From assembly GCF_003711515.1 (NCBI RefSeq), contig NW_021167080.1:186001-250000 (forward strand): a stretch of 64,000 nt of DNA, in the 5' to 3' direction. The notes under the pieces were generated by a model. The model ran no database searches, was not told the DNA's origin, and worked only from the letters and a program-made list of their open reading frames with translations. Below, in pieces: positions 1 through 11,850 of the stretch. Position numbers and translations under genes: made by a program. The first letter of the stretch is position 1. The number at the start of each line of letters is the position of its first letter. Source of the DNA: Sodiomyces alkalinus F11. Lineage: Eukaryota; Ascomycota; Sordariomycetes; Glomerellales; Plectosphaerellaceae.

Positions 1-177
1 AGGAAACAGGCGGGGTACCGGGGTATATAGTAATACGCCCGGGTAAGGTTTTTAGGGTATATATCACGTGTGTTACTCAGCCCCTTTTATAGTACTAATT
101 AAGGTAGATAGATATTTCCTCGGAGTACTTTTAGAACTCTCTAAGGCATAAGAATAATAGGTTTTATACCGATATTC
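1..177 (+). repeat. TRIM-B LTR, truncated at both ends
   Basis: Matches the LTR at 14346-14539 over its whole length. The window opens at about base 7 of the LTR, and the last ~15 bases are missing at the right, where the sequence passes directly into the 3' end of a Copia element. Differences from the other copy are mostly C/T and G/A transitions. Confidence 0.85.
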
Positions 178-239
178 TTAGCTTACGGCTTTAATTCAAG
201 CAGAATAGTCAGGATTAATCCTATAGTTCTAGGGGGGTG
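178..239 (+). mobile_element. Last ~55 bp of a Copia internal region, with polypurine tract
   Basis: This is the near-exact reverse complement of 870-928, the 3' end of Copia-1. It ends in the purine tract AGGGGGGTG at 231-239, directly before an LTR, as expected for plus-strand priming. The rest of this plus-strand Copia copy is missing to the left, where it abuts the truncated TRIM-B LTR. Confidence 0.8.
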
Positions 240-432
240 TGTTAGATACCCACAGCCACCTTATCAAGGTATAACTGACGTTATTTTATACACGGATAGG
301 GTACTTCCGACCGATATATCTATATCGATTTCCCCTCCTTTTACCTTATAGTTAGATATTCCCGCAGAGTACTTTTTACTCTTCTTTAATATATATATAT
401 ATCTTTTTGCGTACCTTATTTATATACTGACA
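240..432 (+). repeat. Copia LTR (family A), 3' LTR of a deleted copy
   Basis: 193-bp LTR running from TGTTAG to CTGACA, the same length as both Copia-1 LTRs. It holds the shared block with the CGATTTCCCCTCC core, and ends in the family signature GTACCTTATTTATATACTGACA-type terminus. Confidence 0.9.
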
Positions 433-616
433 GCAGAAGACATCCGCCACTCCCTATTCGGCCTTCCGGGTCTTCTTAAACCCTTTCTGGATAGATAATG
501 CACTATATCTCCACGACCCGAAATTCTAGGGTTCTCAATATACACAAACATATCCAAAGAAACAGTACGAGTCACCTCTAAAAGTCAGCTAAACAAACTA
601 CTACTAGCTATAGAGT
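433..616. other. Low-copy sequence, inverted counterpart of 14081-14345
   Basis: Not LTR and not recognised as coding. It keeps many CA/TG dinucleotides, so it is less RIP-mutated than its surroundings. Bases 465-492 are an exact reverse complement of 14245-14272, and the similarity extends on both sides. Before Copia-1 inserted, the two copies flanked a solo LTR in inverted orientation. No gene seen. Confidence 0.6.
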
Positions 617-676
617 TGTCAGATGCCACCACACACTTATCGGGGTGTGACTTGCGCCATGTATGTACTCGGATGG
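617..676 (+). repeat. Left part of a Copia LTR split by Copia-1
   Basis: Begins TGTCAGATGCCACC and stops at GATGG (672-676). The LTR resumes at 13949 after the second GATGG copy. The two parts together make ~192 bp, a whole family A LTR. Flanks AGAGT (612-616) and GGAGT (14081-14085) differ by one G/A transition and are a plausible 5-bp target duplication, which makes this a solo LTR. Confidence 0.88.
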
Positions 677-869
677 TGTCAGCACACAAATAAGGTACGC
701 AAAAGATGTGTGTGTGCATTTTAAGAAGAGTAAAAGACACTCTGCGGAAATGTCTAACTATAAGGTAAAAGGAGGGGAAATCGATATGGATACATCGGTC
801 GGAAGTACTCTATCCGAGTATATAAATAGCGTAAGTCACACCCCGATAAGTGTGTGGTGGTATCTAACA
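677..869 (-). repeat. Copia-1 3' LTR
   Basis: 193 bp, TGTCAG to CTAACA on the plus strand. Followed at 870-878 by the complement of the purine tract AGGGGGGTG, so this is the 3' LTR of a minus-strand element. Confidence 0.93.
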
Positions 870-1189
870 CACCCCCCTAGAACTATAGGATTAATCCTGA
901 CTATTCTGCTTAATTAAAGCCGTAAATCTAGGGTAAAATAGAGCCTAGATATTAATCTAACGGTTAAACGGCTTATTAAAAAGCGCGCTCTTTTAATGCC
1001 TAAAAACGTTAATAACGTGTAAAAACAGGTGGTTAAATTAACCCTAAAACCACGTTAAAACGTTAAAAACGGGTGCCTAAATAGTAATCTAAAGGGCACT
1101 AAAATAATAGTTAATCTAGGCTATAGATTTTAAACTCAGCACCGCGCCTTTTATAAATTACCTTAAGCCCCCTGGCTTAGGACCTCTAT
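870..1189 (-). other. Copia-1 polypurine tract and 3' untranslated region
   Basis: On the minus strand this lies between the RNase H domain and the 3' LTR. The tract at 870-878 is the only functional site seen. The rest is AT-rich with repeated AACGTTAA-like words and no traceable frame. Confidence 0.65.
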
Positions 1190-4100
1190 CCCTAATAGAT
1201 ATATAAACGCCTTATATTTCTGCGGGGGAAGTACCTTAGTTAGCCTATCGCTAACTATCTCTTAGGTTAAGATCCAGGCGATTAGGACCTTCTTCTATTA
1301 AATAATCTATCGGATCTAAAGGGCGTAGATATCTAAGTGCTTTAATCTAGATATAACCTAAGGGCGTAGAGCCTTTAATAGGATCTTTATTTAGTCGTTA
1401 TCGTAGTATATTATTAGAGGCTTATTTTTAAAGGTTAAGGTTAGGTCCTTAATTAAACGCCTAATCGCGATATACTGCCTAGTAGTAGCAGAAAGTGCTA
1501 TAAGCTCGGCTTTAGTACTAGAGGTCACGACGCTTATTTACTTATTTAGCTTCTACTCTATAGGGCTACTAAATAATAATATAGTATAGCCTTAGGAGCT
1601 ATACCGAGTCTTACGGTTATCGCTAAAGGCCGTGTTAGAAGTATAGTAAAGTGCGTGCTATAGGTAGTTATTACGTGGTCTAAAGTAGAGGTATAGGGAT
1701 TTAGTAGAGGCGAGGTACTTTAAATATCTATCTACGGTATCGTGATACTATTTTAACAGGTTAGTATTAAATTCGGCAAGCCTCGAAACGGCCTTAGATA
1801 CATTAGGCCGGGTCTAATAAGCGGCGTAATTAATAGAACCGACCTTCTATAGATATAGGTGGATTAATTCTATAAAGGCTTATTAGTCGGTAGTAGATAG
1901 TTCTAAAACGTTAGGAAAAGGCAGAGGGCTTTTAACCTTACGCCTACTATAATCCACCTATAACGCCTTAATCTTTTCGGTGATATAGTTCTCAAGGGAA
2001 AGCTAAAGCTAACGTTATTAACGATCGCGAACTACTCTAATCCCTAGGAACCACTTAAGTAGGCCGAGGTCCCTTACTTAGAAATGCTATTATATCTGTT
2101 ATATAAGAGAATTAGTAGTAGATTAATATTCCTTCTTCTAGATTAGAATAATATCGTCCACGTAGAAGAAGACGATTAGTTCCTTACTTTTAAAGACGTA
2201 ATCGTCTTTAGTTAGTTACTTTAGGTTATACTTACCTACAACGAAGGAGAGCTATTTATACTATAGCTTAGCGGAGCGATATAGGCTATATAACGCCCTG
2301 CGTAGGCGTTATATACCGTGTAAGGGTAGTCTCGATAGCTTTAAAAGAGCCTTAAGGTTATTATTAGATATACCTTTTATTAATTAAAGCAGCGGCTACC
2401 CGGGTGGATCCTTAACGTAAATCTCTTTATTAAGGGTAGCGTTAATAAAGGCATTAACGGTATTAAGTTAACGAGTCTCTAGGTTAAAATAGGTAGTAAT
2501 AGCTATTAACGACCTAAAGGTCCTGCCGGCGAGGTAGAGGCGTAGGCGTTAAGGTGGTTTTTAGGCTATTAATCGCCTTACACGTATAACCTCACCTTAA
2601 ACTTACTAATATACCCCGATAGGTTAACCTTATACTTAAAGACCTATTTAAGGTCTAAGGCACGTTACCCACCCTAAGCCAGCTCTACTACTTTAAAGGT
2701 GTCTATTAACCTAAGTGTGTCCACCTCTTATACGGCTACCCTAAGCTATTATAGCTTATAGGGCCTTTTTAGTATCTAAGACTAATTTAACGGTTCCTTA
2801 GGTATCTCGCGGCGTAATAGCGGCTTTTTCGGCTTCTCGAAAGTATAGTAAAAGACGTAATCGTCGTATTTAGAAGGAGGTCGGGGATTATAAGTAGGCC
2901 GCCCTATAGGGGCAGGCGTTAAAGCTAAAGTAGGCAAAACAGGAGGTTAGCCGTAAAGCAGGAATAATAGTAGTAGTAGTGGTATTAGACTTAGCTACTT
3001 ATAGAGTAGATTAAGGAGTAGTAGTAGTGGTAGTAGCCTCTTTAAGAACGGATTAGTCAGGCGATAATAATCCTATTCCGATAGTATTATCGATAGCCTT
3101 ATTTATAGCCTCCTCTAAGGTGGAGGAAGATCTAGAGGAAGAACCGCTAGTATCTTTAGATTCCTCTTAATCGCTGTGTTTAATTATAGAATTATTAGGA
3201 GGTGGCGAAAAGGGCGTATAAGTAGGCCTCGAAGAAGAAGAGGTTATTAAAGAGGGTAAAATTAGTGCCGTTATTAAAGAGAGTAAAATTAGTGCCGTTA
3301 TTAAAGAGGGTAAAATTAGTGCCGTTATTAAAGAGGGTAAAATTAGTGCCATTATTAAAGAGGGTAGTAAAATAGCAGTTAAAGAGGAAGAATTAACGGT
3401 AGGTATAACGGTAGGCACCGTGCCTGCCGCGGCCGTGGTAACCGTTCCACGTAATACCTCTTAGTTAGTAACCTATTAGTTTTTAGAGGCGTTTTCGGTG
3501 TTTTTTGCGTTAGGGGTGGTTTTTAATCCTTTACCACCACCACCGCTAGCCACCCCCCTAGATCTTAACGATTAAGGTTATTCTTAACGCCTCCTTCCCT
3601 CTTATAAAGCCTCTATTATAGAGTTCTATTACGCTATTATAGGTATACTGAAATCGACGATATCGATTATAACGCTAAAAGGATAATCATTACCTTAATC
3701 CAACGGCAGATTAAGCTCTTTATATAGCTCTAAAGGTATATTAGGCTCCTCTCCCCTGTTTTTATAAAGGACTGACTCGTCGAACACGACGTCCCTTATA
3801 CACAGGATCCTCCTTAATTTTAGCACCTAAATCCGAAAAATATTAGTGCCCTTATAACCGATTAAATAACCGAAATATACCCTCGGCGCGAGCTTTTCGT
3901 TCTTATACCTTCCTCGCAGGTAGTTAGCAGTTAACGCATACGCCTTCTAACTATACCTTTTTAGGTACGGTATTAAGGGATTAGTTCTGGCTATAAAGCT
4001 AATAATACCCTCTTTTTATAGCTACGCGTTTAATTCTCCCTCGGGGGTTTACTAACCTAGATCCCTGCGTGAATCCGATTATATAGGTAAGTGGCTACTA

Positions 4101-5783
4101 TAATAATCTCTGGCTATAGATCCTACTAAAAGCCTAAGGTATCTGCTAATACCCTCGCGATAGCGAGAATAATACCCCTATACTATTTGGCGTTAGCGTT
4201 CTATATAGCTATATAAGGAGCCGATCTTTCTAGCAAGATACCACGATCTAAAGACTAGTTATCCAGCTTCTTCTATAGCGCCCTTTCTCCGTCGAGTCTA
4301 ATCACACTAATAAGCAGCCTATACTACCTTTATAAAAAGAGTTCGAAGTTAGCTATTAAGAATAGTATATATTTATACCCTGGTATTATTCTGGTTATAT
4401 TTTTATACGTGTAGGGATTATAGAATAGGGTAATAGTATCGTCGCCATTAACGGCAGGATCTATAGAAAACAGATCCACGTTAATCCTCCAAAAAGGCCT
4501 TATTAGCCTATAGGTGGGTGGACGTCGCGATACTATCCTTTTTACCTTACTAATAGCGTAAGCCTCGTAGTCTACCACTAAAGGTGCCGCTCTTCCTTCT
4601 TTTAAAGCCACGATACCTCCTACACAGCCTTTTAATAACTACGCCAGTGCTTAAGGGTTTACGTGCCCTAGCCTCTCGTGCTATAAACGGACGTCGGCCA
4701 CGCTTATAGGCTTTAGTTCCCTTAAGCTATTGAAATAGCTCTGCTATTACTGCTATAAGCGCTATAGCGTGCCCGTAGTCGGTTTAAGGATATATTAGCC
4801 ATTAACGTTAATTAACGGCAGGCAGGTATATCGTTCTATTAACAGGATACCTTTACCGGTTATAAAAATAGCCTTAAGGTCGTACTAAAGACGCCTTGTC
4901 GCGATTAAAGTAGTAGGGTATCCTTCTACTAACGCGACGTTTTCTAGTATAAGGGTAAACGGCTGACTTTTATATCTATAACCTCGAGACGTAGCGTGCC
5001 GTATCCCTTTACCGGATTAGAGGCGCTACTACCTATCTAAAAACTAACGATACTAGTAGCAGGTTTAAAGACTTCTACTAGGTGGCATTAATCAGTTATA
5101 TACCGTGGGGATCCAGAATCGATTAAGAACTAATTAAAGAGGTCGCTACTAACTACCTATTTAGTCTATAGGAGCGAGAAAACCGACGGTAAGGTCGATA
5201 ATACTACCTCTTCTCCCACGAAATTAGAGGTAAAATATATAGCGTAAAAGCTATTATTAGAATCCTCTTCCCTATTATTAACGAAATTAGATACTTCCTT
5301 AGACTAATCTTTCTCTAGTAACTTAGCTTTAGACTCTTTTACCTTATTTTTCGCCTTATCGATATCCTTTTTAATATACTCCCTAAACCTCTTTTACTTA
5401 GAAGCACTCTAGCTCTTAATAACGCGGTCGTAGCGTTCCACTACTTCCTTTAAGGGCGTAAAGCCCTTTAGCGGCGTATTAGATTAATATTCGGGTAGGT
5501 GCTCCATGGGTAGTAGTGGTGTTTAGCTCTTCCTATCTTAACGTAATCGTAGATATATTCCCGAGGTACCGAAGAACCCTCCTTTCCTTATTACTACTAA
5601 CCTCCCTAATTAGTAGGCTACTATCTGCTATCTTTATCCTTTCCTAGGAATATCGCCGTATAAAACGATAATGCTATAGGCTTCGTATTAAGCCTATAGG
5701 GATATCTATAGTATAACTAAATCGTATACTCGTTTATAACCTCTTCGATAGGAGGTTAGTCTTCCTTATCTTTCCTTAAAATC
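1190..5783 (-). pseudogene. Copia-1 gag 3' part and pol polyprotein, decayed
   Basis: A Copia polyprotein on the minus strand. In order: gag C-terminal part (5783 to ~5200); protease/GAG-pre-integrase (~4650-5050); integrase with a readable 94-residue piece at 4330-4611; a repeat-rich linker (3167-3418); reverse transcriptase with YVDD motif near 2150-2190; and RNase H with the Copia signature (SSTKAELIAL, normally SSTEAEY) near 1490-1550. The product would be cut by its own protease and work inside cytoplasmic virus-like particles. Many in-frame TAG/TAA codons at Gln/Trp positions and several frameshifts make it non-functional. The frame continues across Gypsy-1 into 12850-13475. The family is certain; domain borders are approximate. 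Confidence 0.88.
3244..3366 (-). repeat. 27-bp tandem repeat in the Copia-1 pol linker
   Basis: Four and a half tandem copies of 27 bp (starts 3244, 3271, 3298, 3325, 3352) with almost no divergence. On the minus strand they encode a nine-residue unit close to TALILPSLI. They lie between integrase and reverse transcriptase, where Copia polyproteins have a variable linker, so copy number can change without breaking the frame. Confidence 0.85.
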
Positions 5784-5987
5784 TGTTACGGGCTATAGCC
5801 CGCGGAATAGTCCCCGGTAGTAGCCGGGACTACGAAGCACGGACCTCCTAGTAAGGCCTATACGATTCTATATATACTTAGCCGCCTATATACCGCGTAG
5901 ACTTTTCCTTTCCTCCTTTCCTCCCTTAGTTCGAATAATCTATATTTTCGGCCTTAATACGTGAATAACTTTTAATAAGCCGTTATA
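5784..5987 (+). repeat. Gypsy-1 5' LTR
   Basis: 204 bp from TGTTACGGGC to CCGTTATA (original end probably ACA). Pairs with 12638-12849. No recognisable primer-binding site was seen just downstream. Confidence 0.92.
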
Positions 5988-6389
5988 TATTCGAACTTAT
6001 AAGATTATAAGCTTCGACGCTTATATAGAAGGAGGTCCGGGCCACTTCGCCCTAAGCCTACTAAGGGGCTAAGGGTAGGTCGTAAAGACCTCGTATAATA
6101 AGATCGATAAACGCGTATCATAACGCGTATAAGAAGCGGTAAGGATATATATCGCCCCTATTTATAATATAATCGCTAGCCTATAAGCGGCCTTTAAGAG
6201 GTCTTAACTTAACCTATACCTTATACCCACCACGTACTTAACGCTTACCCTAGTCGTTACGCCCTCGCCCTTACCTAGGCCCCTAGAGGTAAAGACTATT
6301 ATACCGATCCCGCCGCCGCCGCCGGCACCCACGCTCCTATACCGGGTATAATAGGTTACTATTCCCGTAAAATTTAGTGGTAAACGTAT
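5988..6389 (+). other. Gypsy-1 leader
   Basis: Untranslated leader between the 5' LTR and gag. I could not identify a TGG-type primer-binding site at its start. The GC-rich run at 6310-6325 has no assigned role. Confidence 0.5.
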
Positions 6390-7150
6390 AGAATACACCG
6401 TCTAGTCCTAGGCTATACGACTAAAACTTAAACTCGATAGCCCGCTATTTTATAGTAATAAGGAGGCGTAGTATTTAATTAACGCGTGCTTAGATACCTA
6501 GCCTTAGTAGGTGGTTAGCACTTTCTTCGGTAATAGAGGTATAAATGGTGAATTTCACCTAAAGGAATTTATAGCCTACCTTAACCGTACGTATAAAGAC
6601 CGTAAGGAATAAGGCCGCGTTACTAGCGCCCTTAGAGCGATAAAGTAAAAACCCGACTAGCCGTTCGCGCGTTTCCTACCGACCTTTAAAAGGAACCTAG
6701 CGTAAGCAGGAGGCTATAACTAGGTAGACTATATTAAGATATCGTTTCTTAATAGCACCCTAAATAATAGGCTATATAATAACCTAGTAGTAGCCGACCT
6801 CCCTAATACCTATACCGAGTAAGTCGATAAGATATAAATAATCGCGTAGAGATAAGAGGGTATTAGTAAGTTATACCGGCTAATTTCTATCGCCCGTAAA
6901 CCGATTAAGGACACTAATAGCGACGTCGCTATAAGTAGAGTTAATAAAGTTAACGAGTTAAAGGGGACTTAATAGAAACCTAACCGCTACGCGAATATTA
7001 TATATTAGAACTACTAGAAAAAGGGCTATATTTAACGGCACTATAAGAGTAAAAAGGATACGGTAGCCCGAATATCCCCTTAAGAGGAGGGATCCGAAGA
7101 CGTTCCCGAAGATACTAGAGACTCGGAAAAAGAGTAGCTTTAGTGCGAGA
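6390..7150 (+). pseudogene. Gypsy-1 gag (capsid/nucleocapsid), decayed
   Basis: The frame shows a Ty3/Gypsy capsid pattern around 6530-6900, including a stretch reading AIKQKPDQPFARFLPTFKRN that is typical of fungal Gypsy gag. It is followed near 6985-7050 by a nucleocapsid zinc knuckle, C-x2-C-x4-H-x4-C, whose Cys and His codons have become Tyr codons (YQNYQKKGYIQRHY). TGC/TGT to TAC/TAT is exactly the change RIP makes on the opposite strand. Gag would build the particle and bind the RNA. Several TAG/TAA stops; not functional. Confidence 0.85.
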
Positions 7151-7199
7151 TCGGGCACCGAAGCCGATAGCGTAAGAGTAACGCGAGTAGGAGGAGTTT

Positions 7200-10100
7200 A
7201 AACCGCTATTACGGAGTGAGTTAGTATTAATCTAAGTAGAAGTTAATAGTAATAGGTTAATAAACGCTTTTATAGATACGGGTTATAACTACTATACCGC
7301 TATAAATAAGAAGTTTCCTCGAAAAATACGCTTACTATTAGTCGATAAAAAGAAACGACTATTAAAAGGCTTCTTAAAGGAGACTAAACCGGTTAGTAGC
7401 GCCGGTATTATAGTCTTTACGCTAGATATATAAGGGTATACCGAGCGCGTTTCCGCGTATATAATACTAGGTCTAGACTAAGATCTTTTCCTTTGGCTTT
7501 TATAGATAGACTATAACGATATAGTCCTTTACGCTAAGGAATAAAAGCTCCACTATAGAGTAACTAATATCGATATCCGACTTTAGGGCGAAGAGGAGCC
7601 GAAAGCAGTATAAGAGATCCGCGCTATAGTACTAATCATAGGGTCCGTATTCGCGGGACTATATAAATAACTACGGCACTAAAGGGGAAAATAATAGAAA
7701 AAGGATTTATAGGCTATATCGTTAAAAGATATTAAAAAGGCCCTAAGTATAAAAGAACTACTAGACCCGCGAGAATATATCCCTAAAAGTATTATATAAG
7801 AGTTCGGCGACTTATTCGCGCCCTTATACTTTATACGCTTACCCTTATACCGACTTAGCGCCGACTACGAGGTCTACTTATAAAAAGATAGTAGTAGTAA
7901 CGAATAAGCCTTACTATAGGGCCCGCTTTATAATATATTATATAAAGAGCTCCTTATATTACGAAAGACGATAACGGATCTAATAGATAAGGGATTTATC
8001 CATATAAGTAGCCTAGCTACCGCCGCGCCCGTGCTATTTATAAGGAAGCTAGGAGGTAGCCTCCGATTTTATTACGACTACTACGCCCTAAATACGATTA
8101 CTTAGCGAGATTATTACTTACTCCCCCTAATTATAAAGACCCTATATAACCTAGCTAAGGCGAAATAGTTTACTAAGCTAAATATTATCGCCGCCTTTTA
8201 TAAGATATAGATAACGCTTAGGTATAAGTATAAGACTATATTCCGTACTCGGTTTAGACTATTTAAGTGGCTAGTATACCCTTTTAGGTTAACCAGCGCG
8301 CCTATAATATTCTAATAATATATTAACTTATCGTTACGGGAGTTCCTTAACGATTTTATCTCCGCGTATATAGATAATATCCTGATTTACTTTAACGGAT
8401 TTTATAAGGACTATAAGGAGAAGGTACGGCGAGTGCTTAATGCCCTTATAGATATTAGGCTAAACCTTAACCCGAAGAAGTACGAGTTTAGCGTTAAGAC
8501 GGTTAAATACGTAGGGTTTATCGTTATAGCGGAAAAAGGAGTATCTTATAACTCCGAGAAACTTAAAGCTATTATAGAATAGGAAGCGCTAGTCTCCGCG
8601 ACTAAAGTACGAAGTTTCCTAGGGTTCGCTAACTTCTATAAGATATTTATCCACGATTTCGTAGCTATTACGGCGCCACTTATAGCCCTAATAAAAAGAA
8701 CGCCCTATTCTACTAAGGCCCCCTATAAAAGGCAGCCTTTAAGGAACTAAAGCAGAGGTTCTAGGAAAAGCCTTACCTATAACAATAGTAACCCGGAAGG
8801 AAGACCTAGCTAGAAACGGATTACTTAGGGTTCGCGCTAGGTAGCGTGTTCTTATAGGAACACGAATAAGGATATAGGTGCGTTATCGTATACTACTAAT
8901 ACCGACTTAACTCCGCCGAGTATAATTACCCTATTTATAATAAGGAGATACTAGGGATTATAGACTACCTATAAGTTTAGAAAGCCGGGCTTATAAGTAA
9001 CGGCTAATTCTAGATTTACTCTGATTATAAAGCGCTTAAATACTTTATAACTACAAGGGCCCTAACCGAGTACTAAAGTTACTAAATAGCTAAGCTTACC
9101 TAGTATAACTTTATATTAGAGTATAAGCGAGGGGCCGATAATATCATGGCCAATACGCTTTTACGTTAAGAGCAGGATATACCTAGGGATTCTTCCGATA
9201 TCCGAGAGTAAAGGAGGTATATCTAGATAATCCCCGATATAGCTATCTCCCCCCGAGTATACCTAGTAAGAGTAATATTACCGGAGCTAATTAAAGTCTT
9301 CGAAGTAGACCCCGACCTATAACGATTATAGGATAAAGCTAGGGCTACTAATAAGCGTTATTAAGGTACCCTTACCACCGTAATAACAGGAGAATAGAGT
9401 TTTCCCCTTAAGCTAAAGCTTAAAATATAGATCGCTAAGTATAGAATCGGCTAAGGACGGCTAATATTTTATAACCGCTTATAGGTACTAGGGGATAGCG
9501 AAAACGGGGTTAGCTACCCGCTATAAGGCCGTCTTATATAGGTAATCCACGACTTAGTAGTTAGCGGATACCTAGGCAGGGATAATACTATTTATTACCT
9601 TAATCGCCTATTAGTCTTTTTAGCTCGGTATAAATTAATTAGAAGATTCGTGCGGAATTATAATATATACTAAGCTAGCTATATATAAAGGGGTATAAAG
9701 AGAGAATTACTACGCCTACTCCTTATACCGGAGCGAATCTTCTACGATATCGCGATCGACTTTATAATAAACCTACTACCTACCCGTAAGGGTAAGTATA
9801 AATACCTATAGGTAATTACCGACTAACTCTCGAAATTAGTAACGCTTAAAGCGATAGATACTATAGATACCGAAGCCTATACTAAACGGTTCTTACTATA
9901 CTATTATAGGTTCCACGGAATACCGAAGTCTATTATTAGCGATAAAGGGTTAAACTGGATTAGCCGTTTTTAGCGATACTTTTATAAACTTATAGGTATT
10001 AAATAGCGACTAAGCACCGTATACTACCCTTAAACGGATAAAGGTCCTAAATGTATTAACTAGGAAGTCTAAGCCTACCTATAGGTATATACCTATTACG

Positions 10101-10990
10101 CTTAAGATAATTAGAATACGCTATTACCGGTAGCGTAGCTAGCCTTAAATAACCGGGTAAATTTAATAATCTAAATAAGCCCGTTCTTCCTATAACACGG
10201 GTACTACGTGAGTCCTTTTTAGGTTAATAAGACTATACTGACTAATAAGCACGAAGCTTCTGCGCAGGACTTACTAAGTCGCCTTAAGGAAGCCACTTAG
10301 TTTATATAAGCCGTGATAGCCGCTATATAACTATGCTAAGAGGAGTTAGTAAACCGTTAGCGCTCTCCTACTAAGAGGTTCGAAAAGGATAACCTTATAT
10401 AGTTAGATATCGGTAACTACTCCTCACCACGGCTATCGAAGAAACTTACCTAGCTTTACTATAAGTATAAGGTTATAAAGGTTATTAACGCCCACGTTAT
10501 AGAACTAAATATCCCCTTATAGATCTATAACCGTTTCTATATAGACCTCCTATAGCGAGCCGACTATAACCCCTTACTAGGGTAAGCGATAATAGACCCC
10601 TAGCTATTACTAATCCGTAAAAGGCTAGATAGGGAGGAGGAATAGGTGGTGGAGGAAGTCCTCTACGCTTATACCCGAAGGTAAGCTCGCGGTAAGGTCC
10701 GCGAGGTATTAGTATAATAGGAGGGCTACGTAGAACTAATATAGGAACCACTTAAGAGTATATAGAAGATATAAACGCTTAATGAATTCGAGAAGAAGTA
10801 CGGCCTAGTATAGTTAAATAACGGGCCTTTATAATAATATATAAAGAAGACACGGACACGAAAAAAGGCCGATATAGCGGCGAGGAGGATAAGAACCGAG
10901 AGCGAAGTTATATTAGGGGCGTACCCCCGCGCTACTTAACTTAGGAGTAGGAAAGACTAAGTAAAACCCTAAAGAGCTACCGAAATAACC
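7200..10990 (+). pseudogene. Gypsy-1 pol: protease, RT, RNase H, integrase, chromodomain
   Basis: Aspartic protease with the DTG triad kept (NALIDTGYN, ~7265-7290). Reverse transcriptase ~7970-8600 with catalytic YIDD read as AYIDNILIY at 8363-8389 (Asp to Asn). RNase H follows. Integrase has an HHCC-like region near 9545-9690 with Cys turned to Tyr, and a DDE core: first Asp in AIDF near 9755, second in ISDKG near 9937, Glu in NQEVQ near 10060. A chromodomain at ~10645-10790 (reading ARGKVREVLVQQEGYVE) defines a chromovirus; such domains bind methylated histone H3 and steer insertion to heterochromatin. Many Gln/Trp codons are stops, so no product is possible. Confidence 0.9.
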
Positions 10991-11024
10991 TAAATAATAT
11001 AAATAACCTACTCCCCTATAATCT

Positions 11025-11850
11025 CCCCCTTTTCTAGTTCCTCCTTTTACGAGGCTATACTATCCTCGGTGGTACTTACCTATAACTCCTCCTAAGGAGG
11101 AGCTAAGGCGAGTATAGCCTCGGGAGTAGCCCCCGGATTATCCCTAGCAGCGAAGGGGGTTATAGCTACGTAGTACTTATACACGCGGCGGATAGAGTAA
11201 AAGAGGTTATAAACCTCTTATGATATTATAGTAATATCGTTATTCTTATCCTCTAGCTTCTATAACACCTCTTTAAGCGTCTTATCTATACTAAGTATAA
11301 AGGCGGCGATATCATTAAGGGCTTATACTATACTTACCTAAAACTTAGTAGTAGCGGACGGGGCGGTGGCGGGCGGCGGGGCGATAGCGGTAGGCGGCGT
11401 GGCGGCGGGAGTAGGAGTAATAGCGGGGGCGGGAGCGGTAATAGGGGTAAGGGCGATAACGGGCGTAGGAGCTTATAAAGGACCTATAATACTTTAGCCT
11501 AATTTAGCCTAACTAAGAGTAATTTAGAAATAACTATACGCTTCTTAGAACTAGCGGCGATTCTACACGGATAGTTATTACGGAAGTCGCGATATAATAG
11601 GCCGATATAAACTTATATTCTTATTGTTATTATCCTCGTTTATAGCGTAAGCGGTATCCTATAAGGGGTTAGCGGCGTTATAGGCGGCGGCGGGGAGCTA
11701 TATCGCCTATTAGTTATAGTCACTATATACCTAATAAAGACTACCTATAGGGGAACACTTATATGTTTAATAGGAATACTCGTAATACTTAGCGTTAGCC
11801 CTGGCCGCGCTAGGGCCTAACTAATAGTAATACTCGATACTATATATTTA
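11025..11850 (-). pseudogene. Antisense reading frame in the Gypsy-1 3' region, unknown product
   Basis: On the strand opposite to gag-pol, one frame stays open for ~270 codons if RIP-type stops are ignored. The N-terminal part contains PIGSLYQVYSDYN. The middle (~11350-11480) is Ala/Pro/Thr-rich and low-complexity. The C-terminal part (~11190-11345) looks helical, including DKTLKEVLQKLEDKNND, a probable coiled coil. No family recognised. It sits between the chromodomain and the 3' LTR. The compositional shift and the pattern of stops only at Gln/Trp positions argue that it was coding; start and end are not determined. Confidence 0.5.

Noticed and set aside
663..917. Open frame crossing a Copia LTR (also 13788-14197 in the matching LTR)
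   Set aside because: Lies in LTR sequence and appears in each LTR copy with different stops; not a gene.
10497..10751. Open minus-strand frame opposite the Gypsy-1 chromodomain
   Set aside because: Shadow of the pol frame; the plus strand carries the chromodomain here.
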